A stretch of DNA of 64,000 nucleotides, from positions 45,121,520 to 45,185,519 of the forward strand of contig OX463779.1 in NCBI GenBank assembly GCA_949825025.1, read 5' to 3'. The first letter of the stretch is position 1. Each line of letters starts with the position of its first letter. This document shows positions 39,101-48,149 of this stretch, in pieces. The notes below the pieces were generated by a model. The model searched no databases and had not been told where the DNA came from. It saw nothing but the letters and a program-made list of their open reading frames with translations. The DNA is from Siphlonurus alternatus (taxonomy: Eukaryota > Arthropoda > Insecta > Ephemeroptera > Siphlonuridae). A program made the translations under genes and the position numbers.

Positions 39101-41147
39101 GCCTTATATTGTATTTTGACTGCCACTAAAATTCCGCCTCCGTTCCTGTTTCTATCTCTCCTAAAAATATTGTAATCAGACAGTTCCAACTCCGAATCCT
39201 TGATACTGTCATCTAGCTTTGTTTCTACTAACACCAGCACATCCGGTTCATGACAATCTATTTTTGTTTTTAGCTGTCTTATTTTGCCCAAAAGCCCCCT
39301 TACATTAACTTCCATTATTATGAGCTTCCCCCCCTCCAAAAGTTTGTTTTTACACTCACCAGTTTTCCGTTGTTGGCTGACGTACCTCCCACGCTGCTGT
39401 CTGCTCGGTTGTCCTTGATCCTGTATGTTGCTCTGTAGTCCTCGTACCGGTATGTTGCTCAGCTGCTCACTTCCCGTTGAAATACTACGCTGACCTCTTT
39501 TCGGTGTGTTGATGATGCTTCCCTTAAATATTTTGTTTACTACTACTTGCTTCCTCCTAATATCATTTGCTTCTTCTTCCACTGTCACTTTTTGCGTTAA
39601 ACTAACCTTAATTGCTCCCACCCCACTCGTTTGCCACTTTTCTTTTGCTATTGTCTTTTTGCTCCCCTCAAGTCAACAGTCCAATTGACTGTTGACATAC
39701 TCGCCCACCACCTTCCCTGCTTGCTCCTTGCGCACCCATCTTCCATTGTACCAGCGTTCAGTTTTCAGTGCATAATACGGGTTTGCAAATCTCACCTTCA
39801 TTTCAGTACACACCTGATACATCACATTGTTGAGGTTGCTCAGTAAGTTAGGGCTTTCGTCATGGTTATTGAAAGCACCGATCACTTTAACGCTTGTTGC
39901 ACTGCTCACTCTCTTTGACATAGCCGTCTTGAGCAGACTACGTAGCTTATTTTTCACCACCCCTACATAGCAGTTATTTGCATCTTTCACTGCACACATT
40001 CCCAGAAAGAGAACAATCTCCTCAGTTTGCTCCGTGATGGGGGCATGCCCTAGCAGTGCCTCCATACTACTCAATGTGCTCCCAGAAGTTGACTCATCAA
40101 TAATCACCTCCGCTCCGGTGATATGCTCGGCTGCTACTGCCAGACTACGGTCGCCAACGACTACTGCCATGAGTCGAGGTCGCTTACAAATCTTTACTTC
40201 GATTCCACTATCCATGAAGATGCGGTTTATCTCATTTTTGACTAGTTTCCACTCTAGCATGTCTCGACCTGCACCAACCTTTGGCATCGCCAGCTTTGTC
40301 ACTCCGTTTTCCTCACATTTTGCTCTCAGCTCCAGCAGACACTTTACTAGATCTTCAAGGAGAGGTTTGCCCGATGATGTTTTCTTCGAGACCAGATAGA
40401 AGATAAGCATTTCCCTTATCAGCATTGCAACCTCCCCTACCTTCTTGCCCTGGCGCTTAACCACATCTGCTCCTCCATGACGCTCCTTGACTTTTGCTGC
40501 CACCCCTTTACTCATCCAGCAGTCCTCTGCAATGGCATGTGCCAATGCCCACTCGTGCCCCAACGTGAGAAAATCACCTTCAACCTCCTCGAGGTATTCA
40601 GGTACTTGCTCGGTCTCAAGCTCCTCATCAAACAGAACGTCATCCTCAGAAATTTGCTCCATTGCCTCCGAGTCACTTTTTGCTCTCTTCAAATTTTCTA
40701 CCTCGAGCTCAAGAGCATCAACTTTCCTTTTATAGGTGTCCATTTCCTTTTTGCCCTCTAGGTTTGCTTTTTCCACTGCTTGGGCTACTGCCTTGCTCAC
40801 CTCCGTAGCCACTCGCTCCTCAATTGTTGCCGTCATAAGCCTAACATAGCGCATCTCATCGGACTCTTTATTTGCATAGTTACGTGGCGTTGCTCCCTGA
40901 GGTTTTAACACTCGTTGCGAATTATTTTTACTAGGCTTCGACAATGAATTTGTCTAAAATTCTAAATTTCTTACAGATCCATGAATTCAACGATATTTGC
41001 TGGGACAAATGCGTTGACAAAGTAAGCAGCAAGCTGGACAGTCGATCTGAGACCTGCATCGTCAACTGCGTCGACCGGTTTATTGACGTTTCTCTTCACA
41101 TCACCAACAGATTTGCTCAGATACTGCAGAAAAGTGGTGGAATTTAA
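36102..41147 (+). CDS. Tim8: Mitochondrial import chaperone Tim8 (TIMM8), two exons
   Basis: Tim8 pairs with Tim13 in the intermembrane space and escorts hydrophobic precursors such as Tim23 to the inner membrane. Exon 1 is 36102-36239 (46 residues from ATG at 36102, donor GTATGC). Exon 2 is 40977-41147 after acceptor tttcttacag. The phase is 0 and the total is 102 residues. The family signature is the twin CX3C pair, CWDKC and CIVNC, spaced by a loop with SKLDSRSE, followed by VDRFIDVS. The intron is about 4.7 kb, almost all of it an antisense LINE. Host intron without it would be about 190 bp. Confidence 0.93.
36463..39672 (-). CDS. LINE ORF2: endonuclease and reverse transcriptase
   Basis: The frame is open directly after the ORF1 UGA. 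It has 17 codons up to a GTG at 39621 and then 1052 more. Numbered from that GTG, the AP-endonuclease part has ETK (133-135), GGG (161-163), GDFN (235-238) and SDH (307-309). The reverse transcriptase has PGPDG (546-550), YRPVSL (604-609), LDFEKAFD (674-681), GVPQGSVLGP (731-740) and FADD (761-764). The C-terminus has a YSFLRRTVREWNLL block typical of the CR1/L2/jockey group. Catalytic residues look intact. The first AUG is Met103, at the start of the endonuclease. The 119 codons between the UGA and that AUG contain no stop. Confidence 0.93.
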   Translation of the reverse strand, partial: LEGSKKTIAKEKWQTSGVGAIKVSLTQKVTVEEEANDIRRKQVVVNKIFKGSIINTPKRGQRSISTGSEQLSNIPVRGLQSNIQDQGQPSRQQRGRYVSQQRKTGECKNKLLEGGKLIIMEVNVRGLLGKIRQLKTKIDCHEPDVLVLVETKLDDSIKDSELELSDYNIFRRDRNRNGGGILVAVKIQYKAYIEWAESDCELMGIEFILGKEKVKLMAGYRPVDVNEQNVILERVVTRLDNCSPQQTTLLIGDFNLPHINWNDRCEVLGTATQKLVAKITNRDMTQVINEYTREHVNGTRNILDVVLVRPIEIWQNTMVVDGISDHKIPVVELIFGKSKQPEQKTRKWLYQKADTVAIERELEDEFNSWSESKGDINLLWDSYVKICMEVQEKYVPAKSINVNSDPLYFNKEVRSLKRKLRRDYIKYKKGLVRKGRMKETEMELNNAKDRARKIFMSKIFDEKDVGSSWGRMYKHIKTLRKAGNDIPVLKDALGIYVTESEKANACSKQYEAVFQAKVLDTDKGNEQNNEQEEGTANSRHKIFRVRYKDVRRAIVSLKKGKAPGPDGITASFLKLCIDKHCKYQMLIFETVMKQGKMPDGWREAWVIPIYKGGAKSEVKNYRPVSLTSVVSKVMEKIVVKYMRLKLERKGYFCKQQHGFRGNYSCDTQLLGLVQDLEEGIDKGEEIHAIFLDFEKAFDKVPHNILVNKIREAVGEEGLINFIEDFLTDRVQRVKLGQTLSEVVKVTSGVPQGSVLGPLLFIIFINDIVQNLESEMRLFADDSVIYRTVSNKQDEQILQKDLETVGIWIEANKMKLNVGKCSVVKFNKRREQSQVKYFMEGEEIKSEDKYKYLGVMLQCKLNWDEHIRYVTAKSRRNLEFVMRNLKGAGRTVREKAYKSLIRPIMEYGCNAWDPYRAKGKKEMEKIQRRAARRVLEKGNWSFICDKNKIYKGRESVTRMIEQLGWEDLEERRKQSRLTAMYKITRNQKGWEELSDRTEEGRYKGRRDHDWKLEYRRSKNDVGKYSFLRRTVREWNLLDSGLVDARSVGEFREGLRESAASKRATVVEYPQ
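39673..40944 (-). CDS. LINE ORF1 with TARG1/OARD1-like macrodomain
   Basis: Open frame of 423 codons from 40944. That first codon is TTG, so the first ATG is codon 31 (40854). An in-frame stop lies four codons upstream in apparent host DNA. Residues about 36-95 form a charged, heptad-like coiled coil. An acidic linker follows. Residues about 118-252 match the OARD1/TARG1 macrodomain: GD (123-124), AEDCWMSKGVAAK, GEVAML, YLVSKK and VGAGRDMLEW. Lys187 and Asp228 align with the TARG1 catalytic Lys84 and Asp125. Residues about 256-420 resemble a degenerate SGNH-type fold (VVGDRS, VLFLGM, late AGKVVGEY). No CCHC knuckle is seen. TARG1 removes ADP-ribose from acidic residues, so the protein may reverse host ADP-ribosylation. 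Confidence 0.9.
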   Translation of the reverse strand: MSKPSKNNSQRVLKPQGATPRNYANKESDEMRYVRLMTATIEERVATEVSKAVAQAVEKANLEGKKEMDTYKRKVDALELEVENLKRAKSDSEAMEQISEDDVLFDEELETEQVPEYLEEVEGDFLTLGHEWALAHAIAEDCWMSKGVAAKVKERHGGADVVKRQGKKVGEVAMLIREMLIFYLVSKKTSSGKPLLEDLVKCLLELRAKCEENGVTKLAMPKVGAGRDMLEWKLVKNEINRIFMDSGIEVKICKRPRLMAVVVGDRSLAVAAEHITGAEVIIDESTSGSTLSSMEALLGHAPITEQTEEIVLFLGMCAVKDANNCYVGVVKNKLRSLLKTAMSKRVSSATSVKVIGAFNNHDESPNLLSNLNNVMYQVCTEMKVRFANPYYALKTERWYNGRWVRKEQAGKVVGEYVNSQLDC

Positions 41148-41188
41148 GTGAACAAAATTGTATAGCATGTTTGTGGACAATAGTTATT

Positions 41189-41194
41189 AATAAA
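41189..41194 (+). terminator. TIMM8 polyadenylation signal
   Basis: AATAAA about 42 bases after the TIMM8 stop codon. Confidence 0.6.
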
Positions 41195-43834
41195 TAATTG
41201 GTATTTAATTATGCTGTGTTTCAAACCGTCACTATAAATTGATATGATTATAGAGTTATGCATAAATTGCGCTGATGTCATGCCTCATGCCCCTGTGAAC
41301 TGTGAAGGTGCTTTCACATGCATAGTCTAAAATTGTTCTGGAGAGTATGTAGTACGTAGAAATGCTGCAATTAAGCCTTACACATACTATATTCTTGTTC
41401 GTCTGTGGCTGTTGAGGTGGAAAATCACTTAAATGCCGTAGCAAAATCAAGACGAGAGTTTGATTTTTCTACAGAGCGCTGTAGAATGCCACAGGAAATC
41501 GCAAGCTTAATTCTAAGCATTAATCAACCCCATTTACTACAGCGTGTTGCAGCATGATTCCGTAGCAATTTTGAACTAAGCAGCACTTTAAGCAGACTCC
41601 GCTGAGGTGAGCCAAGATTCACAGACTAACGTCAACAGTACAGTATTATCAGAGAGCTTTAATTTGAAGAGAGATAGAATGACCGTGCTAACTGTATTCC
41701 CCTGAATTTTCAAGTTTAACTGGTGGAGTGCTCAGAAAAGTATAAAAATTTTGATACCCGAGAGCTTCTCCTGGCGACATTGCGAGGGCGCTGACTGTAC
41801 TTTGTCGGAGTTAACTAAGGGATGATCAGCGCCACCAAGTACTCGCCAGTTGAATTAGTCCCTATATCTACCAAAATGCACTTTTTTGGTATACATTTTC
41901 TACTTCGCATTCTTGTGTATAGAATCCTATTAGAGGACAAAACATCCCCATAAGCGTTCGATCTCTCTTTAATTAAAGCTCTCTGGTATTATTTTTTATG
42001 ATTATTATTATTTACTTAAAAAATAAGCAGTCTGTACAGCTTACTGATGGTCTGACACGTACAGTAACACGACTTTTCCCATAATTTGTTCTGAATGACA
42101 GGAAAAAGTTGACATCATACTAACGTTAAGCTGGATAGACGAAAACTGACTCCTTCAAACTCATAATTAATCATATATTATGTTTACTGTGGGTATATAT
42201 TAAATGTAATTTTCCGTCAATTGTTTTCATAGCTTCAGTAAAGAGTTTCAATTTAAATACATATATTGTTGCACCAAATTCTTCCATTAAAAAAGAATAT
42301 ATGGATAAGCATGATAAATTTTAAACAATATAGGAAAATTATGCATTTATTACTAAGAGAATTCCACCTTTAAAATAATGCATTGAAGGTGCCACTTTGA
42401 ATCCAACTAGCATCAAATAACGCAGCTGTGTCAAAAAGACTAACTGCAAATTACTCGCAGTGAGAAATAAAACTTTCATGATTACAGAGTTACCAGCAAG
42501 TAAGACTTGTTTTTAACATAGTTTTTCATTTGCAGTTCTTTTTAGCATAATTGTATCATTTTATGCTAATATTATTTGCCGTGGGCGCAAGTGGAGCTAG
42601 TGTATGGAAGTAACCTATATTATACCTCCTTACACTCAATACCACTCTCTCCTGCTATAGAAGGACTTTAAAATTCTTCCATTCATAGATAGTGTAAGTT
42701 AACAAGCATTGCATGTCCATTCCAATAGTTGCAAAATTTAGTTGCATCCTTTTTCTTTTTCTTTTTTTTTTTTTTTTTTAAAGGTAGAATAAATTGCATA
42801 ATAGAAAATTAAAAGAGAAGAACATTATTTGAGTTTTGAACATGGCCATTTAGCTTTAATTGTAGCACCAACTAACATATTTAATCAGAGTTTTAATTTT
42901 GTTGGTACTATATTTTGTAGTTTGACTCCAATTATATTCGAGAAATATGACAACTAAAAAAATACGGCACATATTTTTAAAATCACTCTCTGAACAGGTG
43001 TTTTGAATTTAAAAAAGAAATGAGATTTTTTAAAAAAAGAAAGATTTTATGTTCATCCCTGAATCTAATATACAGTACGTATAGAGGGCAAGTATGTGGC
43101 AGTTTGGTACATGGTATTTTTTAAGCTTCAGATTATATGCCTGTATGGCATTAAAAAATGAATCAATACTTTCACCAATTTAAATTCTGAAAAAAATAAT
43201 ATTCTTGCATTTCTGTGGTGACACATAAAATTTACAAGTGAAAAAAATTGTTGTCTCAGAACGCAAAAATATAAATATAGGGTGTTCTCATGGTTTTTTA
43301 AATTGAAACAATATTTTGGAATTTAAAAATAATAATAAGAAACAATTTCTTAATAGTTAGTTGCCAAAAAGTCATGTAACTTTGTCATATTCTTGCTGGC
43401 CTGTCGCTGGTATATTTTGATGTCTTAATTCTATATGAAGAAACAAGATTTTAAGAAATTCTTCTCTTCTTGAAGCACCTTACAGCTGTCATATGTTCTT
43501 CTTTCCCTCTTCTATAATATATTATCATTCAATGGTAAAATATTTTTATTTGTCAAATGCCAGTTGAATGCATAATATTTTTTCAAGCAATAATTACTGG
43601 CGTTGAATAAGAGAATAATGATGAAGATTTTTTTTATTTTCTCACAGTACATCATAGTTTGCATCAAAGTATTTAATAGCTATCAAATATTAAAATACTG
43701 TCCTTCTAAAAAGAAAAAAATATGATCTAAGTAAGGATAAATATACATGAGTAGTGATGATACTTTAATTTCAACTTTGTTTTTCCAGCAAAGAAAAATA
43801 TAAATAAGTTAAAAGAATATGTGTGTTTCAAAAT
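41195..43834. other. TIMM8-downstream intergenic stretch
   Basis: AT-rich sequence with a T run near 42755-42780 and no recognisable gene. No repeat was matched elsewhere in the window, although fragments such as CAGAGAGCTTTAATTTGAAG (41650) and AATTAAAGCTCTCTGG (41970) are inverted, which suggests an old element at about 41640-41990. Confidence 0.35.
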
Positions 43835-44149
43835 GGACAATTTGCATGACATTTTTTTATTGCAGAAATGGATAGAGGGTACCAAATTATGCTACTCTGA
43901 ATTTTTTCGGATTTTTTAGAGACCGGGAACTATTTTTAAAAAAAATATTGAAAGTCGATTTTATGACGTCACGAGGAGTCTGTCCTTAAGAAAAGGATAG
44001 GCGCTAAACGCCCGTGACGTCATAAAACTGACTTTCAATAATTTTTTAAAAATAGTTCCCGCTCTCAAAAAAATCTGAAAAAATTCAGAGTAGCATAATT
44101 TGGTACCCTCTATCCATTCTGCAATAAAAAAATGTCATGCAAATTGTCC
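43835..44149. mobile_element. MITE family C variant, copy 8
   Basis: Ends GGACAATTTGCATGACAT and ATGTCATGCAAATTGTCC. Central ATGACGTCACG and GTGACGTCAT. It ends directly next to the TTAA element that follows. Confidence 0.85.
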
Positions 44150-44151
44150 AT

Positions 44152-44541
44152 TTAAGGTAGAGATAACACGGAACAGCTGACCCAATGCTTAAAAAATCCC
44201 ACTCATGAAAATCATGAAAAAAATTTAAAATGTTCTCCTCTACATGCCCTATTAGTAGCTAAAATAGCAGACCTGTATACAAAAACGAGCAGTTTGTGAG
44301 GTATGAATTTTTAAAGTTGACTACTTTAACATGGAGAAATGGAACTTCCATGTTAAATTAGTCAACTTTAAAAATTCATAACTCGAAAACTAGCTCGTTT
44401 TTGTATACCTGATATTTAAGCTATACTGATGATAGGGGATGTAGAGGACAATATTTTATTATTTTTTTTTTTCATAATTTTCATGAATATTATAGGATTT
44501 TTTTAGCATTGGGTCAGCTGATCCGTATTATCTCTACCTGA
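44152..44541. mobile_element. TTAA-type MITE (A/G-related), copy 4
   Basis: Ends GGTAGAGATAACACGG and CCGTATTATCTCTACC. The left flank is TTAA and the right flank is a decayed TGAA. Inner arms carry CAGCTGACCCAATGCT and GAATTTTTAAAGTTGACTA. Confidence 0.75.
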
Positions 44542-45056
44542 AGTATTATTGATAAAGGTATGCAATTAAAAATGTAGCTATCATCAGAAAGTGACAAATT
44601 ATGACACACCTAGTAAATTATAATTTACAATTTTGTGCCAATTATACTTATATTATATATATAACTAACTCGATCAGCATTTTAGTATCTAATTTAATTT
44701 TTTAAGAGTCAAATTAAAAAAAAAAAAATGTATAGACTATAAATCAAGAGGATCCTTTTAATATTTCATAACTTCAAAAGTATCTTTTTTGCTTCTTTTA
44801 TTTCAACACAAGCTGGAAAGAAGAGATATACAATACATTGTTTTTCTTATCAAATACGTTAGATTTTAGTTTTGCTGCGTGGTGACAAAATTTTATGTCA
44901 ATATGATCAATATCTCTGTGGGACCCAGCATTTATAATTTTATTGAGACAGCAAAATTTAGATCTGACATTTTCCTTACATTATCATGTTAGCTTTCTTC
45001 AATTTTACCGAAATTGGTATTGTTTTCCATCAATGAAAGTCATTAATTTAGCTGAA

Positions 45057-45370
45057 GGGGAAGGTAACACGCTCAATGTTAAAAAAAAAAAAAAAAAAAT
45101 CCCACACATGAAAATTATGGAAAAAAAAAACAAAATAAATAAAATGTTCTCTTCTACCATCAGTAACTAAAATATCAGGTACACAAATTCGAGCTAGTTT
45201 TTGAGTTATGAATTAGATCGAATTTGTATACCTGATGATATTTTGGCTATAGCTATACTGATAGGGGATGTAGAGGAGAACATTTTATATTTTATTATTA
45301 TTATTTTTCATAATTTTCATGTGTGGGATTTTTTTTTTTTAACATTGGGCGTGTTACCTTGTACCCTTAA
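45057..45370. mobile_element. TTAA-type MITE family A, copy 5
   Basis: Left GGGGAAGGTAACACGC..AATGTT and right AACATTGGGCGTGTTACC. TTAA at the right end (45367-45370). Part of the left arm around 45160-45210 has been deleted. Confidence 0.65.
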
Positions 45371-45806
45371 TTTCTTTAAAAATAAAATACGTTCTAAAAT
45401 ATGTTATCAATTGGTCAGATAATTTTGTATAAAATATATAGCTACAATTAAAATTTAAATTTGAATGCGAATTTTAAGATAAAAAATGAATTAATTAAGA
45501 TATTAAATTTTCCTACAATATAAAATAGTGGTAACAAAAAATAAAAAATGTTTTATCATTGATTTTGTCGTGATATATTCTTATCGAACATGATATAATG
45601 CAACTCTGGTGTTAAATTACTTAAAAAATCAATTTTAGTCTTATTTTCTAAACTTAAAAGTTCCACAGTTAAAAATTTCCGACCATATAGTTGGAAATAC
45701 AGCATTTCAGTCTCAAAATAACAAGGAAAAGAGGCCATGGTTCAAACTCCTTTGAAATTCTGGCTATATCTTTTGCTTGTATTTTTTCCAGTTTTTGTGT
45801 CATAGT

Positions 45807-45948
45807 AAGGGGTATTCACAAAGCCCTAAGGCCACATTTAGGGCTCGATAATTTAAAGCCCGATTTTAGGCATGCTTTTTAGACCCAAAATTTCTGGTCT
45901 TAAATTATCGAGCCCTAAATGTGGCCTTTAGACTTTGTGAATGCCCCT
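45807..45948. mobile_element. TA-flanked palindromic MITE (family N)
   Basis: AGGGGTATTCACAAAG / CTTTGTGAATGCCCCT termini between TA dinucleotides. The inner arms share GGCCACATTTAGGGCTCGAT. Confidence 0.8.
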
Positions 45949-46136
45949 TAATGTTTTTTATAATTAAAGTACTTCATTTTGAGAGAGAAGTGCACCAAAA
46001 TAATTTTTATAAATTTACTCATAATTATTTAAAATTAAATTTTTAATACATTGTTACTCTTCATTGTTACACATAGTTTACACACTATTGTAATCAAAAG
46101 AGTGTTGATACATAGAGCAAATGTGTTTTATGATGT

Positions 46137-48007
46137 CTACCGGCCGCTGCAGTAGCTTGACATCTCCTTGATAGAGCAACTCTTGGCACAGCACTCGTCG
46201 TACACTCCTCGGGTACGTCGCTGACGCACAGGCATCAACGCAGACGCCAGCGAGCGACGCTGGAATGGAAACTTGGGCTCGTCGTCAAGGGGAGAAGGAG
46301 GCAGAAGCCAGTATGGAGGTTCTTGGGGATCTGCGAAACACAATTAAAATTAAGAATGAAGTATATTAAGGATGAATCTCAGTAGATTGATATCTCGCAA
46401 TCGTAGCGCCTGAATGTAACAAGACTTGCAGGGGACTTTTAGAACTCACCATCAATAGGTGGCATACAAATTTTGAAGCAAATCTGTCTTATCAGTTTTG
46501 TGAAAACTGAGGTAGAGGTTTAACATTGGCTTTATGGACGAAAACTGGAAATGGAGCTATTGTAAGAAAACTGCAAAACTAAATTTGCTCAAACAATAAG
46601 CGATTAATTTTTAGAACACGCATTCTCGATTTTTTAAAATTTATTTCTTTCGATTCGTTGCAGGGAATTGGGAAATATTCTTTGACTCCGAAATAACTTA
46701 GATTAATCATTATTTCATTAACTTGTTATAGTCATTATGAAAATAATAAAAATTCATAAACCATGAATTAATATAATGAAAATTACGATTTTTCTGTGTC
46801 CTGCGTTTTTCAAAAAATTATAAATTAATTGATTTTGGTGCAAATTTATTTTTCTCTTATAAAAGTTAATTATATTTCAATACATAACTATAGATATATA
46901 AAATGAAAGAATTTATTTTACTAAACATGGTTTAATTTCATACTGATCGATACTTAACAATTATAATTATAGTGAATTTCAAATTAACATGCAGACAAAA
47001 TAATCTCTATATTTTGAAATCTTGGGGTACGTAATCAATAAATTAAAAAAATATATCAAAGGGGCCGGCCTGTGCATCATGGTTCATGTATTATTTATTT
47101 TCCCCATAAAGTAAGCAATCACTGTGGGAATCACTGTGCATGCCCCCCCTCCCCCTCCCATGCCACCATGACACTTAAATAAGTGCGGAAAAAATACCCC
47201 ACTATATTATATATCCGCAATCAATTATTATACAGGGTAACTTATAACACTAATGTGAATTAATACCTGATTTCTTGTAGAGAGGAACGTTGTATCTGCC
47301 TTTGCAGATGAGATGCAGAGCATTGGCGAGGTTTTTGCCACAGTACTTGGCCGCCTGCCGCTTCTCAGCCATCTGAAACACTTGGTCTGCCACGACAATT
47401 AGACGCTCCCGTAATAACCAAGCAATTTTATTAAGGTATAACCTGAGAATTTTGGGACGAAAAAAAGTCATTGAAGAATCTTTTTGAAACTAACTATTGG
47501 TAGACTTACAACAATATTCTTATAATTAAGTCCTGATTTTTTTTTCAGAATTTTTTAAACGCCATTTATATATTTATGAAACATACGCTTTCAAATTTGG
47601 CCGAAGAATTGCAAGTCTCGGCGACCGAAGCTTCGATCGCCGGTACTAGGCATGTCCTCGGTTAAATTTGAAGAACATGATATAATATTTCATATAATAC
47701 GGCAGTTAAAAAATTCTAAAAAAAAATCAAGGCTTATAAGAAGACTGTTGTACGTCCATCTAGTTAATTTGAAAATCGAAGATTCTTCGATGACTTTTTT
47801 TTCCCATGATGTTAAATTTTACCAATTCTCAAGTAAGCCTTAAATCAACTTACCGCTTAACGAAAAAGGTGATTTCATTAGGGCTGCACGGTAAGCGTCC
47901 ATGGTGCTCATATCAGACTCCTCTTGATCTAAATCTGATGGAAGGCTCTGAGCCAGCTGAAAGAACAGCGCCAGGGCGGCGAGCAAGCGCATCATCGCAG
48001 ACCACAT
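46137..48007 (-). CDS. Insulin-like peptide precursor, three coding exons
   Basis: A secreted hormone precursor of 155 residues for the insulin receptor pathway. Exons 48007-47854, 47386-47267 and 46330-46137 have consistent phase. The ATG directly follows an acceptor (tgttgcag). A signal peptide (MWSAMMRLLAALALFFQLAQS) is followed by a propeptide up to the dibasic MAEKR. The B chain has CGKNLANALHLIC, with the canonical eleven residues between Cys. The C peptide is Pro-rich and ends in RQRRTR. The A chain GVYDECCAKSCSIKEMSSYC keeps the CC-x3-C-x8-C pattern. The precursor ends SGR, which could be processed to an amidated Ser. No relaxin receptor motif (RxxxRxx[IV]) is seen. The second-exon acceptor at 47387 was chosen by phase, and a nearby AG is possible. 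Confidence 0.92.
46370..46712. mobile_element. Dispersed MITE family F, copy 3
   Basis: Lies in the second intron of the insulin-like gene. It shares GATGAATCTCAGT, TTATCAGTTTTGTGAAAACT, TTTATGGACG and a terminal TTAGATTAATCATT with the other copies. Confidence 0.7.
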
Positions 48008-48149
48008 CTGCAACATAAAGTTTATATTATCCAGTATATATTTTAAATAATTATAAATGTCAACGCATAGCCCGCATGGCCGGGAGGCGGCTGAACATAT
48101 GCTATTATAGTGAAATAGAGGGAGATAATTGAGTGCATGGCCCACATAT

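Larger units (their letters stand above)
36397..40950 (-). mobile_element. LINE with two long ORFs (jockey/CR1/L2-like group)
   Basis: A non-LTR retrotransposon of about 4.55 kb lies antisense in the TIMM8 intron. It encodes ORF1 (coiled coil, macrodomain, possible SGNH-like part) and ORF2 (AP endonuclease, reverse transcriptase). Its 3' end on the - strand is a short AATCT-type tail (36397-36418) with no poly(A), as in CR1/L2-like elements. The 5' end is at about 40944-40950, and any 5' UTR is very short or missing. No target-site duplication could be fixed with certainty. Both frames are long and uninterrupted apart from one UGA between them, which suggests a young insertion. Confidence 0.9.

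Noticed and set aside
39621..39621. ORF2 starting at 39621
   Set aside because: The codon is GTG with no sign of initiation. The frame is open back to the ORF1 stop codon.
36485..40761. Several + strand open frames in the TIMM8 intron
   Set aside because: They are shadows of the LINE ORF1 and ORF2 on the other strand.
40944..40944. ORF1 starting with Met at 40944
   Set aside because: The codon is TTG. The first ATG is at 40854, or the genuine start was lost by 5' truncation.
44943..45170. 75-codon + strand frame
   Set aside because: It runs into a TTAA MITE and an A tract. There is no homology or splice support.
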